From NCBI GenBank assembly GCA_002702965.1, contig PADE01000107.1, positions 1 through 7,547 of the forward strand: a stretch of DNA of 7,547 bases, in the 5' to 3' direction. Source of the DNA: Planctomycetaceae bacterium (GTDB taxonomy: Bacteria > Planctomycetota > Planctomycetia > Pirellulales > Pirellulaceae). This document shows positions 1 to 5,598 of this stretch, one piece after another (the stretch's first letter is position 1; every line of letters starts with the position of its first letter). The translations under genes and the position numbers were made by a program. The notes beneath the pieces were generated by a model, which saw only the letters and a list, made by a program, of their open reading frames with translations, made no database searches and was not told the DNA's origin.

Positions 1-876
1 ATCTTGGCGGAACGTACACAGAGCGGGCTCCGAAAGATGCTGCTGATCGGTTTCGGGAAACGCAAGTATGCCCAGTCGTATCACGCAGTCGCACGCCCCC
101 GGGGATTGCGAAAGTGGGCCCGTTCAATCAAGAAACGCTGGCCAACGACACGACGGCGAGCCGACGGCACGAACGGCTTGGGGCCCGTCATCGAATCGGT
201 TACCGAGACGCTGATCGCGACGGGTCACGTCCTGGGAGGGTTGGCGATTGTGGATGGTCCCAACCACGGCACGCACTTGTTGGAAGCGGTTGCGGCCGAG
301 CAGTTCATGACCCGTGAGCCCGAGTTGCTGGCCCTCGCCGACAGCCTCATGCCGACCTTTCCACTCGACGAAATCGGGGTCTTGCATCTAGGACAGATCG
401 GCAAGGCGATTTCGGGATCGAGCGCGGATCCGAACGTGATCTCGCGAAGACTCGACGGAACGCGTCGTGTCGAGGGCAAAGGAGAGACGCCGATCGGGGT
501 CGTCTGTGCGTCGAAGCCGCATCCGGACACCGATGGGAACCTGATCGGTATCAACGGTGTGGACGTTGTGACTCAGGAACTGGCAGATGCGCGCGGAGAG
601 GCGACCTATGAGAATGGCCGCTCAGCGGGAAGCATGGAGGGGTGTGAACCCAGGCTCATCAAAACCGATGATCGCGCAATGATCGAATGGGCCCTTCAAC
701 AGGTGCGCGGCGACCTGCCGGTTGTCTCTGTTAGAGACACCCTCAGCCTCGGTGAGCTGATCGTGGATGAAAGCGCGCTCGCCCGCCTGAACGGTTCCGC
801 GGAGATCGATCGGATCGGCGAGCCGTTCGATCCCGAGTTCGATAACGGACAATTGGTCAATTTTTGGTCTGTTTAA
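1..876 (+). CDS. LarA-like / DUF2088 (lactate racemase domain) protein, 5' end missing
   Basis: The frame is open at the left window edge and ends at TAA 874-876, so the true start lies upstream; the TTG at position 4 is not a credible start. About 291 residues remain. They match the C-terminal part of the DUF2088/lactate-racemase-domain family as I know it: SGLRKMLLIGFGK near the start, then GGLAIVDGPNHGTHLLEAV, a REPELLALADSLMPTFPLDEI block, a GKAISGSSADPNV glycine-rich block, and a C-terminal LSLGELIVDES segment. Full-length relatives are roughly 420 residues, so some 130-140 residues are outside the window. They include the region where LarA binds its nickel-pincer cofactor, so racemase activity cannot be judged here. 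Around residues 30-58 there is an Arg/Lys-rich stretch (RPRGLRKWARSIKKRW and following) that I do not recall from typical members. The gene converges on the beta-propeller gene with 58 bases between stops. Family assignment is fairly sure; substrate is unknown. Confidence 0.8.
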   Translation: MLAERTQSGLRKMLLIGFGKRKYAQSYHAVARPRGLRKWARSIKKRWPTTRRRADGTNGLGPVIESVTETLIATGHVLGGLAIVDGPNHGTHLLEAVAAEQFMTREPELLALADSLMPTFPLDEIGVLHLGQIGKAISGSSADPNVISRRLDGTRRVEGKGETPIGVVCASKPHPDTDGNLIGINGVDVVTQELADARGEATYENGRSAGSMEGCEPRLIKTDDRAMIEWALQQVRGDLPVVSVRDTLSLGELIVDESALARLNGSAEIDRIGEPFDPEFDNGQLVNFWSV

Positions 877-894
877 CGAAGCCCACGTGCGAAT

Positions 895-925
895 GCTGCG
901 TTCGGTCGAACGAAGTGCGTGCAGC
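895..925. terminator. Possible hairpin between convergent genes
   Basis: The 58-base gap between two convergent stop codons contains CGTTCG-GT-CGAACG (899-912), a perfect 6-bp inverted repeat. It is nested inside GCTGC (895-899) / GCAGC (921-925). There is no T run on either strand, so this is not a classical intrinsic terminator. It could be a weak bidirectional transcription-ending structure or chance. Confidence 0.25.
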
Positions 926-934
926 GTCCGGGCT

Positions 935-2212
935 TCACTCCGCGGCGATGCAGAATAGGTGCTGTTCGCCACGGATGAACAACCGATTCAATGCGGGCAC
1001 CGGTGAGGCGATGACCCGGTCCTGCATGTCGTTCTCGGCGAGCAGCTCGAACTGGTTCGCGATACTGGCGACGAACACGACGCCATCCTCGCGGGGGGCG
1101 TACAGGTTGCCGCCGGCAATCAGCGGAGACGCGTAGAATGCGGCGCGGTTCTTGGGAAACGAACCACTCCACACGATCTTCCCGGTGACCGGGTCAATGC
1201 ACTTAACCTGTCCGCGATCCCCGACTAGGTAGACGCGTCCCTGGTACTCGATCGGAGTCGGCACGAAGGTGCCAGCATCGGTGCGTTTCCAGATCCGGGG
1301 CGAATCGGCCGCCGCGCCCTGAACGCCCAGGCGGATACCGTGGAGGCGCGGCTTGCCGCGATCGTTGCGCCCATACGCAATCACCGCGATGTCGCCGGCG
1401 ATGACTGGCGTTGCGATCGATGGCCACAGCGCGTTCGACGCCGGGTTAAAGTCTCCGCAAGACCAGAGCAGTTTTCCGTCTTTGGGGTGGTGTATCGTCA
1501 GATGCTGTGCGCCCCACACCAACAGCGCGTCGTTTCCACGATGTTTGATCAGCATGGGAGTGGCGTACCCGTGATCGCCTTCGGTCGGTGTTTCATAGTT
1601 ACGCGCCACTTTCCAACGTATCGCACCAGTTTGTTTATCGAACGCTGCGACCCACGATTCCCCGTTGTGCATCCGCGCCATGATCACGTCGTCGGTGGTC
1701 AGGACCGGCGAGGTTCCGTGATCCCAGAATAGCTTGGCTGGCCCAAATCGTTCCACGAGATCGGTGCGCCAGCGGACCGTGCCGTCTAACTCCAACGCGG
1801 CCAGCGTGCCACTCTTGAAATAGACGAAAATACCCTGGCCATCAGTGGTGGGAGAGGCGTTGCTGCCCGATCCGTTGCGGTGTTTGCCAGGGTTTTCGGC
1901 ACCGAGCACGGCTTGCCAAAGTTGGCGTCCTGACCAGTCGAAGGCGAGCACCGCATCCCGCCCTTTGACGGCGGCGGTCAAAAACAGAGTTCGATTCCAA
2001 ATGACCGGCGTGGAACACCCCTTTCCCGGGAGGGGGGCCTTCCAGAGCGCATCGTCGGTGCTCCATTTGACCGGGTAGGAACCCCCTTCGATGCTACCGT
2101 TGTCGTCGGCTCCGCGCCAGCGGGGCCAATTCGAGGGGTCCGCTGCGGTGGCTAAATTACCGGCAACGAAAAGAAACCAAATCACGAACCGGTGTTTGGG
2201 AAATACAGTCAT
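935..2212 (-). CDS. Secreted PQQ-binding-like beta-propeller (BamB-like) repeat protein
   Basis: The predicted protein has 425 residues. An ATG at 2225-2227 would add five residues, but the ATG at 2210-2212 is preferred: AAGG lies 5 bases upstream of it, while the outer ATG has no Shine-Dalgarno-like sequence. Residues 1-23 look like a Sec signal peptide (KHR, then the hydrophobic FVIWFLFVAGNLA, with likely cleavage after ATA), so the product acts outside the cytoplasm. The mature protein opens with NWPRWRGADDNG (residues 28-39), the signature I associate with planctomycete secreted PQQ-like propellers. Repeats of the type 'G-x-(L/V)-x-A-(L/F)-D-x-x-(T)G-x-x-x-W' appear around residues 135-149, 187-200, 235-250, 335-348 and 375-390, as expected for a propeller of seven or eight blades. 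There is no evident catalytic site, and whether PQQ is bound is unknown. Such proteins may serve as scaffolds or quinone-dependent dehydrogenase-like enzymes. It appears monocistronic and is transcribed away from the 2213-2669 spacer. Confidence 0.88.
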   Translation of the reverse strand: MTVFPKHRFVIWFLFVAGNLATAADPSNWPRWRGADDNGSIEGGSYPVKWSTDDALWKAPLPGKGCSTPVIWNRTLFLTAAVKGRDAVLAFDWSGRQLWQAVLGAENPGKHRNGSGSNASPTTDGQGIFVYFKSGTLAALELDGTVRWRTDLVERFGPAKLFWDHGTSPVLTTDDVIMARMHNGESWVAAFDKQTGAIRWKVARNYETPTEGDHGYATPMLIKHRGNDALLVWGAQHLTIHHPKDGKLLWSCGDFNPASNALWPSIATPVIAGDIAVIAYGRNDRGKPRLHGIRLGVQGAAADSPRIWKRTDAGTFVPTPIEYQGRVYLVGDRGQVKCIDPVTGKIVWSGSFPKNRAAFYASPLIAGGNLYAPREDGVVFVASIANQFELLAENDMQDRVIASPVPALNRLFIRGEQHLFCIAAE

Positions 2213-2217
2213 GCTTA

Positions 2218-2221
2218 CCTT
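2218..2221 (-). promoter_or_regulatory. Shine-Dalgarno deciding the beta-propeller start
   Basis: On the minus strand AAGG precedes ATG 2212-2210 by 5 bases, whereas the ATG at 2227-2225 is preceded only by a T-rich run. This favours the downstream start. The spacing is a little short, and planctomycetes often do without Shine-Dalgarno sequences, so the evidence is moderate. Confidence 0.45.
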
Positions 2222-2268
2222 GTCCATCCAATAAAAGAGAACCGTTCGCGATCAGCAAAGCGACAGCC

Positions 2269-2290
2269 CAGCACCGTGTTGACGGTCCTG
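2269..2290. other. Short hairpin beside the structured element
   Basis: CAG-c-ACCGT-GTTG-ACGGT-c-CTG reads as an 8-bp stem with one mismatch and a 4-base loop. It ends on the same base (2290) where the left arm of the long-range inverted repeat begins. A partly similar string, ACCGT followed by GCGATCAGC, sits at 2241-2256, hinting at a small local duplication. The function is unknown, and it may belong to the neighbouring element. Confidence 0.35.
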
Positions 2291-2577
2291 CGATCTGCCA
2301 TGAGAGTCTCGGTCGGAGCACAGCGCCCGCGGTAAGCCGCCCGCAACCGCCCACGCGCGAGTTTTTCCCGGGCTCCCACTCTCTAGTGCCCCAAGGTGTT
2401 CCCGCGCAGCCACCACTGTAATGCGACAGGGTTTCCCCGTCAAAAACCGGGAACTCCGCGCGAGAACCGGCATCACCAACTGCGGATTGCCAGAGCGGCC
2501 CTTTGATCGTCGCCGGAAGGTTGCCGAGGCCGACCGGTTCCCGCACTGAGAAACCGCCTCTGACAATGGCAGATCGC
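2290..2577. repeat. Intergenic element with perfect 12-bp terminal inverted repeats and nested stems
   Basis: GCGATCTGCCAT (2290-2301) is repeated exactly in inverted orientation as ATGGCAGATCGC (2566-2577). Inside are two further pairs. One is CGCGCG-AGTT-ttt-CCCGG (2354-2371) against CCGGG-AACT-c-CGCGCG (2447-2462), a 15-bp imperfect stem. The other is GAACCGG (2464-2470) against CCGGTTC (2534-2540). The stretch lies in the spacer between the divergent beta-propeller and NTF2-like genes. Two minus-strand frames are open for over 110 codons (2587-2252 and 2546-2157), but their Arg/Ser/Gly-rich translations resemble no family I recognise and overlap each other, so I do not call them genes. 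The element could be a MITE-like or dispersed intergenic repeat, or a structured non-coding RNA. No target-site duplication is obvious outside the arms. Confidence 0.5.
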
Positions 2578-2621
2578 TGTTTTCCATGCTATAACCCGGC
2601 GGTTTTTCTTCGAACGTCCGG

Positions 2622-2658
2622 CCCTCTACTACTTTTGGACCCCTCTACTACTTTTGGA
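2622..2658 (+). repeat. Perfect 18-bp tandem duplication carrying the ribosome binding site
   Basis: CCCTCTACTACTTTTGGA occurs at 2622-2639 and again at 2641-2658, a 19-base period with a single C between the copies. The second copy runs into GGAG (2656-2659), a plausible Shine-Dalgarno 10 bases before ATG 2670. The first copy has GGAC at the equivalent place. The duplication therefore sits in the leader of the NTF2-like gene. It could be a slippage product, a tandem binding site or part of a dispersed repeat. Confidence 0.8.
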
Positions 2659-2669
2659 GACGTACGACG

Positions 2670-3161
2670 ATGAGACAATCTCGATCTTCCACCTCGCGCA
2701 GGTCTTTTCTCGGCGCGACGGGAGCCGCAGCCGTCGTATGCGCCGCGCCGCGCGATGCGAGCGCGGCGCCCCTGAGTCAAGTGGAAAAGGCAAACGAAAA
2801 AGTCGTCAATGAATTTTGCGCAGTCTGGGCGACCCGCGATGCCGACAAGATTGGCAGTTTCTTGGCCGAAGACGCGACGTTTCGGATGATCGAAACGAGT
2901 CCACCTACCAAGGGTCGTGAGAAGATCATGTCCGGCATCAAGGAATTTCTGGTCAAAGCCAAGAGCGCCCGTTTTGAGGTTTTGCGCTCCTGCGTTATGG
3001 GCAACACGGTCCTCAACGATCGTGTCGATCACTTTGAATTGGAGGACCGCAAGCTGTCCTTCCACATTTCGGGTTTTTTCCTGGTGGTCGACGGCAAGAT
3101 CAAAGAGTGGCAGGACTACAGCTGGCCCAAGGTCGATCCGAAAGACAAGCCCGATAGCTGA
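2670..3161 (+). CDS. Tat-exported NTF2-like / limonene-epoxide-hydrolase-like protein
   Basis: The predicted protein has 163 residues. The N terminus has a twin-arginine signal: SRRSFLG at residues 9-15, a hydrophobic Ala/Val stretch, and likely cleavage after ASA (residue 32). It is therefore expected to be exported folded. The remaining ~130 residues look like an NTF2/SnoaL-type cone fold: a helical start (VNEFCAVWATRDADKIGSFLAEDATF, quoted as residues 46-71), GREKI at 82-86, and strands ending in WQDY. Residues R118, D120 (NDRVD) and D149 (WQDY) align by eye with the catalytic Arg-Asp-Asp of Rhodococcus limonene-1,2-epoxide hydrolase (TERVD, WRDY). The water-positioning Tyr and Asn of that enzyme appear replaced (F71 and M73). 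Epoxide hydrolysis is therefore possible but unproven, and a binding-only or unknown function is equally likely. The start is supported by GGAG 10 bases upstream and the intact Tat motif. The decarboxylase follows 86 bases downstream on the same strand. Confidence 0.82.
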   Translation: MRQSRSSTSRRSFLGATGAAAVVCAAPRDASAAPLSQVEKANEKVVNEFCAVWATRDADKIGSFLAEDATFRMIETSPPTKGREKIMSGIKEFLVKAKSARFEVLRSCVMGNTVLNDRVDHFELEDRKLSFHISGFFLVVDGKIKEWQDYSWPKVDPKDKPDS

Positions 3162-3232
3162 GGCCGTGTCGGCGGGGGTCATTTGCGAGCTGACCGTCGG
3201 TTGACCTCCGATCGTTTCCCGCGAAGAATGCC

Positions 3233-3240
3233 GAGGGAGG
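3233..3240 (+). promoter_or_regulatory. Strong Shine-Dalgarno for the decarboxylase
   Basis: GAGGGAGG ends 7 bases before ATG 3248. It fixes the start so that the basic N-terminal extension of the decarboxylase is included. The 8-mer GCTGACCG just before the ATG (3240-3247) also occurs at 3189-3196 in the same spacer. Confidence 0.7.
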
Positions 3241-3247
3241 CTGACCG

Positions 3248-4972
3248 ATGGCGAAAACACGCAAACCAGACGCTGCGGTAGGCCGGCAGACGAAGAAACG
3301 CTCCGGCAAGTCAACTCGCCGCCCGGCGCCGACGGCCGACGACCGTTCGCAGACAATCGGCGGGTACCTGATCGACCGGCTGCAGGAGTTCGGGCTGAAC
3401 GATGTGTTTGGCATCCCGGGCGACTTCGTGCTGCAGTTTTACGGGATGCTCGAGGAGAGCCCGATTCGTGTCGTGGGGACGACCCGCGAGGACTGTGCCG
3501 GATACGCGGCCGATGGCTACGCGCGGCTGCACGGGCTAGGGGCCGTCTGTGTGACGTACTGCGTTGGTGGGTTGAGTCTCTGCAACGCGATCGCCGGGGC
3601 GTACGCAGAAAAGTCGCCCGTGATCGTGATCAGCGGGGCGCCGGGGATCGAGGAACGTCGCAATGACCCCCTGTTACACCACCGCGTTCGCGACTTCGGC
3701 ACGCAGCGCGAGGTCTTCGAGAAGATTACCGTCGCATCGGCATCTCTGGATGATCCGTTGACCGCCTTCCGCGAGATCGACCGCTGCCTCGCCGCGGCGG
3801 TCCGCTTCAAGCGACCCGTCTATCTCGAGTTGCCGCGCGACCGCGTCGACACGCCCGCCCTGTACCCGCACGAACCGCTCGTCGAAACGCTGACCAGCCA
3901 GCCGGCCGCGCTCGGCGAGGCGCTCGACGAAGCCGGCGCGCTGATCGACGCCTGCCAGCGACCGGTCGTCGTGGTGGGCGTCGAGGTCCATCGGTTTGGA
4001 CTACGCGAAGACGTGCTGCGGTTTGTCGAGCGAAACCAGATTCCGATGTGCGCGACGCTGTTGGGCAAAAGCGTCGTCAGCGAGCGGCACCCGCTGTATC
4101 TCGGCGTGTACGAAGGGGCGATGGGTCGTGACGATGTGCGGCGGTTTGTCGAGTCGAGTGACTGCGTGATCCTGTTGGGAACGTTCATGACCGACATCAA
4201 CCTCGGGATCTTCACTGCGAATCTTGACCCCGGGCGCTGCATCTATGTCACCAGCGAGAAGCTGCGTATTCGGCATCATCACTTCCACGACGTACTGCTG
4301 GAAGACTTCGTCGGTGGGTTGGCCGAGGCGAAGCTCGACGTCGCCCCGCGCCCGCTTCCGGACCCTTCCGCCCAACCCGGTCCGTTCGAACCGCGTGCCG
4401 ACGAGAAGGTAACGATCCAGCGGCTGTTCCAGCGGATCAACGAACTGTTGACCGAAGAGATGGTGGTGGTGGCTGACGTCGGTGATTCGCTGTTCGCAGC
4501 GGCCGACCTGACGATCTACCGGCACACCGAGTTCCTCAGCCCGGCCTACTACGCTTCGATGGGTTTCGCGGTGCCCGCAGCGGTTGGGGCGCAGGTTGCC
4601 AACCGGGCGTTGCGGCCGGTCGTGCTGGTCGGTGACGGGTCGTTCCAGATGACCTGTCTGGAATTGTCGACCGCCGTCAAACACGGCTTCAATCCGATTG
4701 TGCTGGTGCTGAACAACAAGGGGTACACAACCGAACGGTTTCTGCAAGAAGGGCCGTTCAACGACATCCCCAATTGGGACTATCACCGGCTGCCCGACCT
4801 GCTGGGCGGTGGTTGGGGATTTGAGGTCCACAACGAGGGCGAACTCGACCAGGCGCTCAACGCGGCGCTCGCCAACCAGGACGCCTTCAGCCTGCTGAAC
4901 ATCCACCTCGATCCGCATGACATCAGCCCGGCGCTCGACCGGTTGGCCAAGCGGTTGGCGACGGTGATCTGA
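3248..4972 (+). CDS. ThDP-dependent 2-oxo acid decarboxylase (PDC/IPDC type)
   Basis: At 574 residues it has the usual size for the pyruvate/indolepyruvate/branched-chain 2-oxo acid decarboxylases, which remove CO2 from a 2-oxo acid to give an aldehyde using thiamine diphosphate and Mg2+. The domain order is normal: PYR (about 35-200), central (about 220-360), PP (about 385-555). All catalytic residues known from Zymomonas PDC seem present: D59 (PGDF), the cofactor-activating E81 (TTRED), the His pair H144-H145 (LLHHR), and E496 (GYTTERF). The Mg-ThDP motif runs from GDG (462-464) to NN (489-490). Pocket positions differ from acetaldehyde-forming PDC: T495 and L499 stand where Zymomonas has Ile, and CVGGLS replaces the usual GVGELS. 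The substrate is therefore open; branched-chain or aryl 2-oxo acids are possible. Residues 1-34 form a Lys/Arg-rich extension absent from standard members. The enzyme is expected in the cytoplasm and may be co-transcribed with the NTF2-like gene. Confidence 0.92.
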   Translation: MAKTRKPDAAVGRQTKKRSGKSTRRPAPTADDRSQTIGGYLIDRLQEFGLNDVFGIPGDFVLQFYGMLEESPIRVVGTTREDCAGYAADGYARLHGLGAVCVTYCVGGLSLCNAIAGAYAEKSPVIVISGAPGIEERRNDPLLHHRVRDFGTQREVFEKITVASASLDDPLTAFREIDRCLAAAVRFKRPVYLELPRDRVDTPALYPHEPLVETLTSQPAALGEALDEAGALIDACQRPVVVVGVEVHRFGLREDVLRFVERNQIPMCATLLGKSVVSERHPLYLGVYEGAMGRDDVRRFVESSDCVILLGTFMTDINLGIFTANLDPGRCIYVTSEKLRIRHHHFHDVLLEDFVGGLAEAKLDVAPRPLPDPSAQPGPFEPRADEKVTIQRLFQRINELLTEEMVVVADVGDSLFAAADLTIYRHTEFLSPAYYASMGFAVPAAVGAQVANRALRPVVLVGDGSFQMTCLELSTAVKHGFNPIVLVLNNKGYTTERFLQEGPFNDIPNWDYHRLPDLLGGGWGFEVHNEGELDQALNAALANQDAFSLLNIHLDPHDISPALDRLAKRLATVI

Positions 4973-5397
4973 GGGAGTTGAAACCAGGCGGTGGCTCTGT
5001 GCAGGCCTCGGTCAGTCGCCACGGCGGCGCCGTCAAAGAACCCAGGGAACGACTCGGTCTCGATGCACGCCACCTCTGCGACGATCGGCGTTTGTTTTCC
5101 CAGCGGCAGGGAAGTGCCGGTTGGGATGTACCCCACCGTTTCGTCGCCGTGGGCCAGCACCATCGAATGTGTGAAGCGGCCGAAGGCGTTGATCCCCAGT
5201 TCGTATGCACTAAAGACCTTACCCGACAGCGCTACGAGACCCCACTCGGTCCCCAGGCTGACCACGCTCATCGCGAATTCCCGGTGCGGTGTCTCCCCCC
5301 GTTCCATCAGGTCCCTCAGAATTGCCATGCGCTTCATGGTACTTTCGTTGTTCGGCCATCCTTCTCGGGTCGGCTTTTTACTAGGTGTTTTGATGCG
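4973..5397 (-). pseudogene. Fragment of a neutral-ceramidase-like protein, both ends lost
   Basis: On the minus strand a frame opens after TAG 5400-5398 and reads REGWPNNES, then from Met 5337 about 120 residues of protein-like sequence. Two blocks resemble the C-terminal part of the catalytic domain of neutral/alkaline ceramidase-like proteins (Pfam family PF04734): SLGTEWGLVALSGKVFSAY (about 5259-5203) and THSMVLAHGDETVGYIPT (about 5172-5119). In that family these correspond to the 'ALSGE-V-x-x-Y' and 'GYxND/G-x-x-GYIPT' blocks. The N-terminal several hundred residues, including the metal site, are missing. The frame has no stop of its own and runs on to 4783 as antisense of the decarboxylase, where it becomes Ser/Trp/Pro-rich and meaningless. 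I therefore read it as a truncated remnant. A short real gene starting at 5337 and overlapping the decarboxylase end is the less likely alternative. Confidence 0.5.
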
Positions 5398-5598
5398 CTA
5401 GATCATCGGTTCCCATCTTGCGATGGTCGGCAGTTTTGGGTGCCCGGCATGCGGGTGAGCCTATCGTCCGGCCGTCACAACGGCGCGCGGCTGCGCGTGG
5501 GAGACAGACTGAAACGCCGCGACCGTGCCCGTCTCCAGGTGGCGCGGCGGATCCGTCCGCTTGAACAACGGGCGACCGGTGGTCCAAGCGCGAGGGAA
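5398..5598. other. Spacer with decayed, coding-like sequence, no callable gene
   Basis: Minus-strand reading in the frame of the carbon-nitrogen hydrolase continues past its TGA (5601-5599) for 45 codons to TAG 5463-5461. Codon third positions there are about 80% G/C, against about 69% and 64% at first and second positions, a coding-like bias. Another 20 codons follow to TAG 5400-5398, after which the same frame becomes the ceramidase-like fragment. A 73-codon frame with an ATGA overlap (5602-5381) also exists, but its translation resembles nothing I recognise. I see no terminator or RNA gene. Confidence 0.35.

Noticed and set aside
2230..2258. Possible -10/-35 pair (TTTATT and TTGCTG, minus strand) before the beta-propeller gene
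   Set aside because: The -35 matches only 3 of 6 positions, and transcription would begin at about the Shine-Dalgarno itself.
2290..2577. RNase P RNA, tmRNA, SRP RNA or 6S RNA in the spacer
   Set aside because: I looked for conserved cores such as the RNase P GAGGAAAGTCCGG block and the tmRNA and SRP signatures, and found none.
2252..2587. Minus-strand open frame of 111 codons in the spacer
   Set aside because: The composition is Arg/Ser/Gly-rich, there is no recognised domain, it overlaps a second open frame (2546-2157), and it lies in a region dominated by inverted repeats. In GC-rich DNA such frames are common by chance.
3201..3229. TTGACC-17-AAGAAT as a promoter for the decarboxylase
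   Set aside because: Transcription would begin inside the GAGGGAGG ribosome binding site, leaving a leader of about 12 bases without a complete Shine-Dalgarno.
4001..4918. Minus-strand open frame of 305 codons inside the decarboxylase
   Set aside because: It is antisense to a gene with clear catalytic motifs, and its His/Gln/Val-rich translation resembles no family. It arises from the codon bias of the real gene.
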